This document shows positions 1 through 8,388 of a DNA stretch of 64,000 bases, piece by piece; position 1 is the stretch's first letter; every line of letters begins with the position of its first letter. Position numbers and translations under genes: made by a program. The stretch comes from Rhizobium vallis (GTDB lineage Bacteria; Pseudomonadota; Alphaproteobacteria; Rhizobiales; Rhizobiaceae): assembly GCF_003985155.1 (NCBI RefSeq), contig NZ_ML133702.1:1-64000 (forward strand), in the 5' to 3' direction. A model generated the notes under the pieces. That model ran no database searches. It was not told the origin of the DNA and worked only from the letters and a program-made list of their open reading frames with translations.

Positions 1-270
1 CGGCTGCGCTTTCAGGAAAGCCTTGGTGTGCCTGGTTTCGATGCAGATCACAGGAAGGTCGACCTTGGCCAGGCCCTCGAACAGCCATTGAGATAGCGGG
101 CCCGCTTCGAGACCGATCCACTCAATACGCCACTGCGGATCGGATAGAAGTGTGATGAGATCTTCCGGGTGACTGACCACCTTACGTTCCCGGCAGACTT
201 TTCCATTCTCATCGACAATACAAACGGAAGTCTCCTTTACGGAAACATCGAGACCGGCATAATGCTTCAT
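1..270 (-). CDS. IS110-family transposase, N-terminal part (runs off the window)
   Basis: Reading leftward from the ATG at 268-270, the frame stays open for 90 codons to the window edge. The protein begins MKHYAGLDVSVKETSVCI, the DEDD-type start (GLDVS with its acidic residue) seen in IS110/IS492 transposases, and continues with WIGLEAGPLSQWL, typical of the same N-terminal RuvC-like domain. These enzymes move their element by a Holliday-junction-like mechanism, and IS110 elements often lack obvious inverted repeats. Only the first quarter of the protein is visible, so I cannot say whether it is intact. The 118 bases between it and the next gene show no recognisable terminal repeat. The element lies just downstream of the catabolic operon and may mark its end or a truncation. 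Confidence 0.85.
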   Translation of the reverse strand, partial: MKHYAGLDVSVKETSVCIVDENGKVCRERKVVSHPEDLITLLSDPQWRIEWIGLEAGPLSQWLFEGLAKVDLPVICIETRHTKAFLKAQP

Positions 271-388
271 GCTGCGCTTCCTTTCTGATGCTTGTGGCTG
301 ATGGCTCAGACCACGTTCTACCATCAACTCGAAGCGCAGCACCTTCCTCACCGTCAAAGATGGGCACCAAGCCGATTATCCCATCTGC

Positions 389-1846
389 TCAGGCGAGCCC
401 ACCGATGTGGAAGGACTTCATTTCCAGATATTCCTCGATGCCGGCCTGCGCGCCTTCGCGGCCGAGCCCCGACTGCTTGACGCCGCCGAACGGGGCGACT
501 TCGGTCGAAATCGCGCCGGTGTTGAGGCCGATCATGCCGAACTCAAGCGCTTCACCAACCCGCCAGGCGCGTTTCAGACTTTCCGTATAGAAATAGGCGG
601 CGAGGCCGTAAGGCGTGCCGTTGGCGATCGCGAGCGCTTCTTCCTCGGTCTCGAAGCGGAAGAGTGGCGCGACCGGACCGAAGGTCTCTTCGCTGGCGAG
701 CTGCATGTCGGTGGTGGCGCCTGTGAGAACCATGGGTGCCGTATATTGCCTGCCGGCCGGCAGTTCCGCACTTCTTGTGACGATCGCGGCACCCTTGGTA
801 AGGGCATCCTCGACATGGCGGTTGATCTTGGCGATCGCCGCTTCATTGATCATCGGCCCGATCGCAACGCCGGCTTCCGTGCCGGGGCCGACCTTCATCC
901 TGTCGACGCGGACGGCAAGTTTTGCGGCGAAGACGTCATAAACGCCGGCCTGGACGAGAATACGGTTGGCGCAGACGCAGGTCTGGCCGCCGTTGCGGAA
1001 TTTCGAGGCGATGGCGCCCTCGACGGCGGCATCGATATCGGCATCGTCGAAGACGATGAACGGCGCATTGCCGCCGAGTTCCAGGGAAAGCCGCTTCACG
1101 CTGTCGGCCGCACCGCGCATCAGCAGCGAACCGACGCGGGTCGAGCCGGTGAAGGAAATCTTGCGGACCGTCTCGTTGGCCATGATCTCGTTGCCGATCC
1201 CGCTGGGCATGCCGGTGACGATGTTGATCACGCCGGCCGGAATGCCGGCCTTTTCGGCAAGCCAGCCGATGGCGAGCGCCGAATAGGGTGTGAATTCGGA
1301 GGGCTTTATAACGACGGTGCAGCCGGCGGCAAGTGCGGGCGCGACCTTGCGGGTGATCATCGCATTGGGGAAATTCCAGGGCGTGATGATACCGCAGACG
1401 CCGACCGGCTCCTTCAAGACGACGATGCGCCGGTCCGGCGTCGGCGACGGGATCGTGTGGCCGCCGATGCGGCGGGCTTCCTCGGCAAACCATTTGATGA
1501 AGGAAGCGCCGTAGCGGATTTCGCCGCGGGCCTCATCGAGCGGTTTGCCCTGTTCCGTCGTCAGGATCAGCGCGAGATCCTCGATATGTTCGATCATCAG
1601 GGCGTGCCATGCCTCGAGAAGTGCTGCGCGTTCGGCATGCGTCCTCTTCTTCCACGGGCCATAGGCTGCCTCCGCGGCCTCGATTGCCGCCCGCGTTTCG
1701 GCGCTTCCCATATCGGGCACCGTGCCGATGATCGCCTGGCTGGCCGGATCGATGACGTCGACGCTGTTGCCGGATGCGGCGGGAATCCACCTTCCGCCGA
1801 CAAGCGCCTGTTGCCGGAAGAGGCCGGCTTCCTTCAAGTTCTGCAT
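389..1846 (-). CDS. gabD: Succinate-semialdehyde dehydrogenase-type NAD(P)+ aldehyde dehydrogenase
   Basis: 485 residues, the usual length for GabD. Members oxidise succinate semialdehyde (or similar omega-acid aldehydes) to the acid with NAD(P)+ in the cytoplasm. Visible ALDH landmarks: ITPWNFPNAM and KPSEFTPYSA in the cofactor domain, FTGSTRVG, the general base in LELGGNAPF (about Glu256), and the nucleophile in GGQTCVCANR (Cys290). The second Cys two residues later is typical of the GabD branch, where a redox pair has been described. The C-terminal FGGVKQSGLGREG is also GabD-like. It is the last gene of a six-gene minus-strand run and begins 23 bases after the preceding dehydrogenase. Exact substrate is inferred from family resemblance; another short semialdehyde is possible. 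Confidence 0.85.
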   Translation of the reverse strand: MQNLKEAGLFRQQALVGGRWIPAASGNSVDVIDPASQAIIGTVPDMGSAETRAAIEAAEAAYGPWKKRTHAERAALLEAWHALMIEHIEDLALILTTEQGKPLDEARGEIRYGASFIKWFAEEARRIGGHTIPSPTPDRRIVVLKEPVGVCGIITPWNFPNAMITRKVAPALAAGCTVVIKPSEFTPYSALAIGWLAEKAGIPAGVINIVTGMPSGIGNEIMANETVRKISFTGSTRVGSLLMRGAADSVKRLSLELGGNAPFIVFDDADIDAAVEGAIASKFRNGGQTCVCANRILVQAGVYDVFAAKLAVRVDRMKVGPGTEAGVAIGPMINEAAIAKINRHVEDALTKGAAIVTRSAELPAGRQYTAPMVLTGATTDMQLASEETFGPVAPLFRFETEEEALAIANGTPYGLAAYFYTESLKRAWRVGEALEFGMIGLNTGAISTEVAPFGGVKQSGLGREGAQAGIEEYLEMKSFHIGGLA

Positions 1847-1869
1847 CTATCTGTCCCCGGTGAAGAAAA

Positions 1870-2910
1870 TCAAAGCTGAGCGAGAATGGCGGCGGTGATC
1901 GCCTCGGTCCTGTCCTTGCCCGGGACCGTGCCGATGCCGTCGGCGGTCGTTCGTTCGATCGCGGCAATAATGGCGCCGGCAGCGGCCTTTTCTCCGAGAT
2001 GTTCGAGCATCATGGCGCCGGACCAGATGGCGGCGATGGGATTGGCAATGCCGAGATGGGCAATGTCGGGGGCCGATCCGTGCACGGGTTCGAACATCGA
2101 CGGCGCGCTGCGATCCGGATTGATGTTGGCCGAGGCGGCAAAGCCTAGCCCGCCCTGGATGGCGGCGCCGAGATCGGTGAGGATATCGCCGAAGAGATTG
2201 GAGGCGACGACCACGTCGAGGCTTTCCGGCGCCATCACCATGCGCGCCGCCATGGCATCGATGTGATAGCTCGTCACCTCCACATCGGCATATTCGCCGG
2301 CAAGCTTGCGGGTGATCTCGTCCCAGAAGACCATCGAATATTTCTGGGCGTTCGATTTCGTCACCGAGGCGAGCTTGCCGCGGCGGGCGCGCGCCTGTTC
2401 GAATGCGAAGCGCAGGATGCGCTCGACGCCCGTGCGGGTGAAGATCGAGGTCTCGACAGCCACCTCGTCCGCCGTGCCCTGATGGACGCGGCCGCCGGCG
2501 CCGGAATATTCGCCCTCGGTGTTTTCGCGGATGCAGAGAATGTCGAAGCCATCGGACCTCAGCGGTCCCTTGACGCCCGGAAGCAGGCGGTGCGGGCGGA
2601 TATTGGCATATTGCACGAAGCTTTTGCGGATCGGCAGCAGAAGGCCATGCAGCGACACCGAATCCGGCACCTCCGCCGGCCATCCCACCGCACCGAGCAG
2701 GATGGCGTCGAAACCGCACAGCGTCTCGATGCCGTCGGCCGGCATCATCGTGCCGGTTTCTTTGTAGAAGGCGCAGGACCAGGGGAACTCTTCGCCTTCG
2801 AGCGTGAAGCCGGTCTTGTCGGCCACCTTCTCAAGCACCGACCAGGCGGCGGCGGTGACATCGGGGCCAATGCCATCGCCGGGAATGAGAGCGATCCGGT
2901 AGGTTGTCAT
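1870..2910 (-). CDS. Tartrate/D-malate dehydrogenase-type decarboxylating dehydrogenase (isopropylmalate dehydrogenase family)
   Basis: 346 residues. The N-terminus IALIPGDGIGPDVTAA is the isocitrate/isopropylmalate dehydrogenase signature, and IRENTEGEYSG plus ASNLFGDILTDLGAA are the substrate- and metal-binding segments. WPAEVPDSVSLHGLLLPIRK and FVQYANIRP match the tartrate/D-malate dehydrogenase branch (TtuC/DmlA) rather than LeuB, which would carry different residues in the substrate loop. Such enzymes oxidise tartrate, D-malate or a related 2-hydroxyacid with NAD+, commonly with decarboxylation. The gene sits 13 bases from the upstream aldehyde dehydrogenase and 23 from the downstream gabD-like gene, so it is very likely co-transcribed. 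Branch assignment is by eye. Confidence 0.8.
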   Translation of the reverse strand: MTTYRIALIPGDGIGPDVTAAAWSVLEKVADKTGFTLEGEEFPWSCAFYKETGTMMPADGIETLCGFDAILLGAVGWPAEVPDSVSLHGLLLPIRKSFVQYANIRPHRLLPGVKGPLRSDGFDILCIRENTEGEYSGAGGRVHQGTADEVAVETSIFTRTGVERILRFAFEQARARRGKLASVTKSNAQKYSMVFWDEITRKLAGEYADVEVTSYHIDAMAARMVMAPESLDVVVASNLFGDILTDLGAAIQGGLGFAASANINPDRSAPSMFEPVHGSAPDIAHLGIANPIAAIWSGAMMLEHLGEKAAAGAIIAAIERTTADGIGTVPGKDRTEAITAAILAQL

Positions 2911-2923
2911 GGCGATATCCTCC

Positions 2924-4387
2924 TCAAAGGCTGATCAAGACGCTCTTGCTCTTGCGGTTGGCATGATAGGCCTCGCGGCCGAGATCCTTACCGATGCCCG
3001 ACTGCTTGTAGCCGCCGGTGGGAAGGATATGATCGCGCGAGCGGTTGTATCGATTGACCCAGACGGTTCCGGCCTGCAGGCGGCGGGTGAGCCGGATCGC
3101 CCGGGAAAGGTCTCGGGTGAAGAGCCCGGCGGCAAGTCCATAGGTCGGATGATCCGCCAGCGCGAGCGCTTCTTCCTCGTCCCGGAATGTCTGAACCGTC
3201 AGCACCGGACCGAAAATCTCTTCGGTGATGGCGGGCGAATTTCCGTCGATCCCGCCAATCAGGGTCGGGCTGTAGAAATAGCCGGGAGCATCCATCGGCC
3301 TGCCGCCGGTCAGGCATTCGCCGCCGGCCTCGATGGCCGCGGAAACGATCGCATGAATACGATCCTGCTGCTTCTCGGAAATGATCGGGCAATATTGCGC
3401 CGCGCCATCCCAGGTGGGAGCGGCAACGGCGGTCTTCATCCGGGCAACGATTGCTTCCACAAGCGGGCCAGCAATGGCCTCCTCGACGATGAGACGGGAG
3501 CCGGCGACACAAGCCTGGCCGGCATTGCTCATGATCCCGGCGGCGATCGCGGCCGCCGTCTTGTCGAGATCCGCATCGGCAAAGACGAGCTGCGGGCTCT
3601 TGCCGCCAAGCTCCAGCGTCATCGGCTTGATGCCGGTTCGGGCGATGTTTTCCATGATCGCCGATCCCGCCCGCGTCGAGCCGGTGAAGCTCACCTTGCC
3701 GATGTCGGGATGGCCCGTTATCGCAGTGCCGGTGACCGGGCCGTCCCCCAGCACGACATTGATCAGCCCGGCAGGCAGGCCGGCGCGGAGCGCGAGTTCG
3801 GCAAGATGGATGGTCGAGAAGGGCGTCATCTCGGATGGCTTCAGAACCACCGCATTGCCGGCGGCAAGCGCCGGCCCGAGCTTCCAGGCCGCCATCGAGA
3901 CCGGGAAATTCCACGGCGTGATCGCGCCGACGACGCCATAGGGCTCGGTCATGATCATGCCGAGATTGCCGTCATCGGTCGGCACGAGATCGCTGCCTTC
4001 TTTATCGGCAAACTCGGCGAAGAAGCGGATCTGTTCCGCCGAAACCGCAATGTCGCCCTCCACTAGATGGCCGACCGGACGCGTCGACGAGAGCGCCTCC
4101 AGCCTTGCCAGGTGAGGCGCTTCCGCTTCTATCAGGTCGGCCCACCGATGCAGCACCTTCAGGCGCTCCCGCGGGCGAACGCCGCCCCAGTTGCTGGCTT
4201 TCAGCGCCGTCTTCGCCGTTTGAACGGCCTGATCGACCAGATCCTCGCCGGCAATGGGGCAACCGGCATAGGCCTTGCCGTCGGAAGGGCGGCGCATCGG
4301 GATGACGCCGTTCGCCGGTATGAGGCGATCTCCAATGAGATGGCCGATCGGAAGGGAAAGACTGTCGGGATCGAAACTCAGCGTCAT
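2924..4387 (-). CDS. NAD(P)+-dependent aldehyde dehydrogenase
   Basis: 487 residues from the ATG at 4387, chosen because GAGG lies six bases upstream; an upstream TTG at 4414 has no such support. ALDH features: ITPWNFPVSM, KPSEMTPFST, FTGSTRAGS, general base in LELGGKSPQ, and nucleophile Cys293 in NAGQACVAGSR. The C-terminus GGYKQSGIGKDLG resembles betaine- and aminobutyraldehyde-type dehydrogenases more than GabD. It oxidises an aldehyde to the acid in the cytoplasm; the substrate cannot be read from sequence. Two different ALDH genes in one operon suggest two successive aldehyde steps, or an N-substituted aldehyde followed by a semialdehyde. A 126-base gap separates it from the upstream cupin gene, the largest gap in the run, with no terminator recognised there. 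Confidence 0.85.
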   Translation of the reverse strand: MTLSFDPDSLSLPIGHLIGDRLIPANGVIPMRRPSDGKAYAGCPIAGEDLVDQAVQTAKTALKASNWGGVRPRERLKVLHRWADLIEAEAPHLARLEALSSTRPVGHLVEGDIAVSAEQIRFFAEFADKEGSDLVPTDDGNLGMIMTEPYGVVGAITPWNFPVSMAAWKLGPALAAGNAVVLKPSEMTPFSTIHLAELALRAGLPAGLINVVLGDGPVTGTAITGHPDIGKVSFTGSTRAGSAIMENIARTGIKPMTLELGGKSPQLVFADADLDKTAAAIAAGIMSNAGQACVAGSRLIVEEAIAGPLVEAIVARMKTAVAAPTWDGAAQYCPIISEKQQDRIHAIVSAAIEAGGECLTGGRPMDAPGYFYSPTLIGGIDGNSPAITEEIFGPVLTVQTFRDEEEALALADHPTYGLAAGLFTRDLSRAIRLTRRLQAGTVWVNRYNRSRDHILPTGGYKQSGIGKDLGREAYHANRKSKSVLISL

Positions 4388-4513
4388 GGCAATACCTCGG
4401 ATCACTGAGAGCAAGGCTAACCGATCGGCCGAAGTAGCTTGATCCGATGACGGCGGGGAGGGCAGCGGAAAAACCCGTTCTGCCGCCGCCCGACAGCTTA
4501 TTGTTTGGCGCCT

Positions 4514-4870
4514 TCAGGCCATGACGGTGACGTAGATCTTGCGGACCGTTTCGATGGTCTTCCAGACACCGGCGAAACCGGGCTTCATGACGAAACTGTC
4601 GCCCGCCTTGTAGACGACGGGATCGGCACCTTCCCCAGTGATTTCGACGACGCCGGACAGGATGTGGCAGAATTCGAAGGTCTCGCCCTTTATCGAGCGC
4701 GTGACGCCCGGGGTGGCTTCCCAGACGCCGGTATGGATCATCTCGCCGCGGGCAACATCCTGCGCCCAGGTCTTGAACTCCGGATTGCCCGAGATCAGCC
4801 GCTCCGGCAGCGGCAGGTTTTCACGCGGCGCGAAGGAAGGGTTCGGGTCGATGGTCTTGAGAAGGGGCAT
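4514..4870 (-). CDS. Small cupin-domain protein (DUF861/EutQ-like)
   Basis: 118 residues forming a single cupin barrel. The central part, GVTRSIKGETFEFCHILSG followed by GDSFVMKPGFAGVWKTIE, is the DUF861 pattern found in EutQ-like and ureidoglycolate-lyase-like cupins. Metal-ligand residues are not the classic HxH set, so catalysis is uncertain. Proteins of this type often sit in amino-acid and polyamine catabolic operons as accessory or sensor proteins. It starts 22 bases after the 2-hydroxyacid dehydrogenase gene, supporting co-transcription. No signal peptide; cytoplasmic. The function is not established from the sequence. Confidence 0.75.
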   Translation of the reverse strand: MPLLKTIDPNPSFAPRENLPLPERLISGNPEFKTWAQDVARGEMIHTGVWEATPGVTRSIKGETFEFCHILSGVVEITGEGADPVVYKAGDSFVMKPGFAGVWKTIETVRKIYVTVMA

Positions 4871-4892
4871 GGGTTTTCCTTTCTTTGAAGTG

Positions 4893-5816
4893 TCAGTAGC
4901 CGCGGCGGCGGTCGATCAATCCGATCGGATCCAGGCCGGCACGTATCCGCTTGATGTTGTCGGCGACGGCGCATGCAGCGGTGTTGGGTTGGGTGACGCT
5001 CGCCACATGAGGGGTGAGCAATATGCGCGGGTGGCTCCAGAAGGCGTGGTCCGTCGGCAGCGGCTCCGGATCGGTGACGTCGATCACTGCGCCGGAAAGA
5101 TGGTCGCTATCCAAAGCCGCAATCAGGGCTTCGTGGTCGAGCTGCGGCCCGCGGCCGGCATGAACGATCGCCGCTCCCTGCGGCAGGCGCGCGAAGAGAC
5201 CGGCGTTGAGAAAGCTGCGGGTCTCATCGGTCAGCGGCAGGAGGCAGACCAGGATATCGGTTTCGGCAAGCATGGCCTCGAGCCCGGCATCGCCGGCATG
5301 GCAGGCCACCCCCTCGATATTACGCTGCGACCGGCTCCAGCCCGACAGGGGAAACCCGAAAGGCTTCAACCGCTCGAGCACGGCCCGGCCGAGAACGCCG
5401 AGGCCGAGCACGCCGACGCGACGCTCTTGCGCCTGAAGCTGCGGCAGAGCCTTCCAGACCCGATCGCGCTGCTGGCCGATATAGGCGGGCAGGTTGCGGT
5501 GGAGCGCCAGCACGGCAAGCGTCACATATTCCTGCATCATGCGCACGATGCCTTCCTCGACCATGCGCACCATCTTCACATGATCAGGCACGTCGCCGAT
5601 CTGGAACTGATCGACGCCGGCGCCGATGGAAAACAGCACTTCGAGATTGCGGTAACGCGAGAGGTCGGCAGGGACCGTCCAGCTGATCAGGTAGCGCACG
5701 GCGTTCGGATCGACGCTCGCAGGCTCCATCGAAAAAGGCAGGTCCGGCAGCTCGCGCGCGAAGATTTCCTGGAAGACGGCGCCGCGGCGGGTATCGGAAT
5801 TGAAGAGAAAGGTCAT
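4893..5816 (-). CDS. D-2-hydroxyacid dehydrogenase (glyoxylate/hydroxypyruvate reductase A type)
   Basis: 307 residues, the GhrA length. The Rossmann motif reads VLGLGVLGRAV. Catalytic residues of the family are visible: Arg in HAGRGPQLD, Glu in DVTDPEPLP and His in LLTPHVASV. Family members interconvert 2-oxoacids such as glyoxylate or hydroxypyruvate and the 2-hydroxyacid using NAD(P)H. It lies between the ArgE-like gene (25-base gap) and the cupin gene (22-base gap) in the same minus-strand operon. Its natural substrate here is probably an intermediate of this pathway, but that is inference. Confidence 0.82.
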   Translation of the reverse strand: MTFLFNSDTRRGAVFQEIFARELPDLPFSMEPASVDPNAVRYLISWTVPADLSRYRNLEVLFSIGAGVDQFQIGDVPDHVKMVRMVEEGIVRMMQEYVTLAVLALHRNLPAYIGQQRDRVWKALPQLQAQERRVGVLGLGVLGRAVLERLKPFGFPLSGWSRSQRNIEGVACHAGDAGLEAMLAETDILVCLLPLTDETRSFLNAGLFARLPQGAAIVHAGRGPQLDHEALIAALDSDHLSGAVIDVTDPEPLPTDHAFWSHPRILLTPHVASVTQPNTAACAVADNIKRIRAGLDPIGLIDRRRGY

Positions 5817-5841
5817 CGTCCGGAATCCTTGGCTGGAAAAG

Positions 5842-7014
5842 TCAGGCGCGGCAGCGGGCGGCGAGCGCCTCTATCATCGCCTGGCAGGCGGCAAGCTCGC
5901 TCGTGAGAATGAACTCATCAGGCTTGTGCGCACGGGCGATATCGCCCGGACCGCAGATGATCGCATCTACGCCCGCGCGCTGGTAGAGGCCGGCTTCCGT
6001 GCCGTAGCTGACGGCCGCTAGCGGCGTCTTGCCGGTCAATTCCTGCAGGAGGCCGGCGAGGGGTGCACCCGGCGGCAGCGACAGAGCCGGATAGGCGCTG
6101 AGAATTTCCCATTCGACGTCAAAGCCCGGCGCCTTCTGGCGCTCCGCAGCATCCTGCACGCCGGCGAGCAGGGAGACGGGATCGATGCCGGATATGGCCC
6201 GCGCCTCCACTTCCAGCGTGCAGAGATCGGGAATGATGTTGATAGCCTGACCGCCGCTGACGGTTCCGGCCTGCAGGGACGAGTAGGACGGTTCGAATGC
6301 GTCGTCGAACGGACCGTCGGCCAGATCCTGCGCCGTTGCGATCGCCGCGTTCAGCACGTCGGCCATGGCATGCACGGCGTTGAGCCCGAGATCGGGCCGG
6401 GAGGAATGGCCGGAGCGGCCCTTGATGGTGATGCGGGCGGCGGCCTTGCCCTTGTGGGCGAGGATCGCCTGCATGCCGCTCGGTTCGCCGATCACCGCGC
6501 CGAGCGGCTGCGCGCAGAGATCGGGCAGCCGGGCAAGCAGGTGCGGCACGCCGCGGCAGCCGGCTTCCTCGTCATAGGAAAAGGCGAGATGGATCGGGCG
6601 CGCAAGCGGGCTTGCCGTCAGCGTGGGAACGGCGGCAAGGACTGCGGCGAGGAAACCTTTCATGTCGGAAGTGCCGCGGCCATAGAGCCGCTCGCCTTCG
6701 GCTCTCAGCACGAAGGGATCGGAACTCCAGCCGGCTTCGTTGGCGGGGACGACATCCATATGGCCGGAAAGGATGTAGCCCGGCCTGTCCGAGGGGCCGA
6801 TGATCGCAAAGAGATTGGCGCGGTCGCCCTCAGGACCGGGAAGGATACGGGCTTCGATCCCGAAGGAGCGGAGATAGGCATCGATCCAGTCGACCATCGC
6901 GCCATTGGGCGTGCCGACGACGGAGGGGAAGCCGATAAGCTTGTGGAGGATCTCGACCGCGGAGGTGGCCGGCAGGGCCTTGAACGGGCGATCAGCGCTG
7001 ACGGGAGCAGACAT
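5842..7014 (-). CDS. argE: ArgE-like zinc deacylase (acetylornithine deacetylase family, M20)
   Basis: 390 residues from the ATG at 7014, preceded by AAGGGG about nine bases upstream; an in-frame start 39 codons earlier only adds a low-complexity tail. The M20 dimetal motifs are present: LSGHMDVVPA, GRGTSDMKGFLAA, SYDEEAGCRGVPHL with the catalytic Glu pair, and a C-terminal AHKPDEF supplying the last His. The segment GVPHLLARL and the length match N-acetyl-L-ornithine deacetylase, which removes an acetyl group from an amino acid. It is the first gene of the catabolic operon. Because the rest of the operon is catabolic and a GNAT acetyltransferase lies divergently next door, it may deacylate a pathway intermediate rather than make arginine; that is inference. 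Confidence 0.82.
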   Translation of the reverse strand: MSAPVSADRPFKALPATSAVEILHKLIGFPSVVGTPNGAMVDWIDAYLRSFGIEARILPGPEGDRANLFAIIGPSDRPGYILSGHMDVVPANEAGWSSDPFVLRAEGERLYGRGTSDMKGFLAAVLAAVPTLTASPLARPIHLAFSYDEEAGCRGVPHLLARLPDLCAQPLGAVIGEPSGMQAILAHKGKAAARITIKGRSGHSSRPDLGLNAVHAMADVLNAAIATAQDLADGPFDDAFEPSYSSLQAGTVSGGQAINIIPDLCTLEVEARAISGIDPVSLLAGVQDAAERQKAPGFDVEWEILSAYPALSLPPGAPLAGLLQELTGKTPLAAVSYGTEAGLYQRAGVDAIICGPGDIARAHKPDEFILTSELAACQAMIEALAARCRA

Positions 7015-7233
7015 TCCCAACCCCTTGAGTGAATGGCGACACCGCCGACTGGAATCTTTTCCAGGACGCGAGGCTTTAGATGCCGAAAGCTTCACCGATT
7101 TGGTTGATTGTTGCGTCTGCATGGGATTCACCAGCGATTTCTGCTGGCGGGTTTCCTATAGTCTGGTTGAGAGAGGACGTCCGGCCATGCGTTTGGCCGG
7201 CGTTGCCATGGGGATCAATTTTGGAGGAAGCGC

Positions 7234-8130
7234 GTGGCCGCTGGGAAATCGAAACTGGTCGACAGCTTCGAGATGCGCATCGCCGACATCAATACGGTCG
7301 ATCTCGAACAATTGCATGCCTTGTCGATCGGGGTGGGCTGGCCGCATCGCGCCGACGATTGGCAATTCGTCCGCGAGCTAGGCAAGGGCGTGGTCGCGCT
7401 TGACGAAGTCGATCGCGTTCTCGGATCGGCCATGTGGTTTGCCTATGGCGAGGATTTCGCCACGATCGGTCTCGTCATCACCTCGCCGCGCCTGCAGGCC
7501 CGGGGCGCCGGCCAATGGCTGATGGACCACGTCCTTACCGAGATTCCCCAACACAATCTGGGTCTCAACTCCACGCGGGCGGCGAAACGCCTTTATCATT
7601 CCCTCGACTTCACCACGGAAGCCGTCGTCTCCCAATGTCAGGGCGAGGCTTTCTCTCCCGCTCCCGCGGAAACGCCGCCCGGCGCCGAACTCCGCGCGCT
7701 CGATATCGCAGACCTAGCGGCCATAACTGCATTGGACAAAGAGGCCTTCGGCGCCGATCGCACCGCGCTCCTTGCCCGAATTCTTCCTTCGTCCAGCGGC
7801 TTAGGGTTGATCCGCGACGGACAAATCGAGGCCTTCTCCTTCTGCCGGCGGTTCGGCCGCGGCCATGTCATCGGCCCGGTGGCGGCCTCAAGCGACGCGG
7901 ATGCCATCGCCGTCATCCGCCCCCACGTCGCCGAGCATGCGGGCAAATTCCTGCGGCTCGACACACGGGAGAAAAGCGGAGCTTTTTCCGACTTCCTCTC
8001 CCAATGCGGCCTTTCCGTTTTTGACACCGTCACCACCATGTCGCGCGGCCGCCCATGGCTGGCAGTGCGGGAACGCCGGCACGCGGCCACGCCGAAAATA
8101 TACGCATTGGCCGGTCACGCGCTCGGCTGA
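7234..8130 (+). CDS. Two-domain GNAT-family N-acetyltransferase
   Basis: 298 residues starting with GTG at 7234; GGAGGA sits just upstream, and no in-frame ATG has a comparable site. The first half is a recognisable GNAT fold: IGLVITSPRLQARGAGQWLMDH contains the acetyl-CoA pyrophosphate loop (Q/RxxGxG/A), and ALGLNSTRAAKRLYHSLDF-like residues follow. The second half (about residues 155-290), with ALDKEAFGADRTALL and GHVIGPVAA, matches the C-terminal GNAT_18-type domain of YitH-like proteins. It probably acetylates a small amine with acetyl-CoA. It is transcribed away from the argE-led operon, with about 220 bases between the two starts. No regulator gene is seen next to either. Confidence 0.78.
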   Translation: MAAGKSKLVDSFEMRIADINTVDLEQLHALSIGVGWPHRADDWQFVRELGKGVVALDEVDRVLGSAMWFAYGEDFATIGLVITSPRLQARGAGQWLMDHVLTEIPQHNLGLNSTRAAKRLYHSLDFTTEAVVSQCQGEAFSPAPAETPPGAELRALDIADLAAITALDKEAFGADRTALLARILPSSSGLGLIRDGQIEAFSFCRRFGRGHVIGPVAASSDADAIAVIRPHVAEHAGKFLRLDTREKSGAFSDFLSQCGLSVFDTVTTMSRGRPWLAVRERRHAATPKIYALAGHALG

Positions 8131-8388
8131 CCCGAATCCGGCCGTGGGGCACAGCGTCGCCGTCGATCTTGATTTGTTCAGGCTACCAGTGACCTTTCCC
8201 GGTCAGGTCGGCGAACCGCCGTGTATGCTACCGTAAAATACGTTGGTGAGGCAGCGCGCTGCGCTTATGCTGCAAGTGCTAAGAGGGCGTGTGGCCGCCA
8301 TACGCCAGCCCTGCACGAGGATCGAGATTATCACCCAGCATTAAGTCTTTGAGCTCCCGCCGAGAGCGGTGAGCCAGGAGGTTTTGGC

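Noticed and set aside
407..1879. 490-codon open frame on the plus strand
   Set aside because: It lies opposite the aldehyde dehydrogenase gene, has no domain features and is a by-product of high GC.
8131..8388. Pho box upstream of the DUF3141-pta-ackA-fabI operon
   Set aside because: No pair of CTGTCAT-like half sites at the right spacing is visible.
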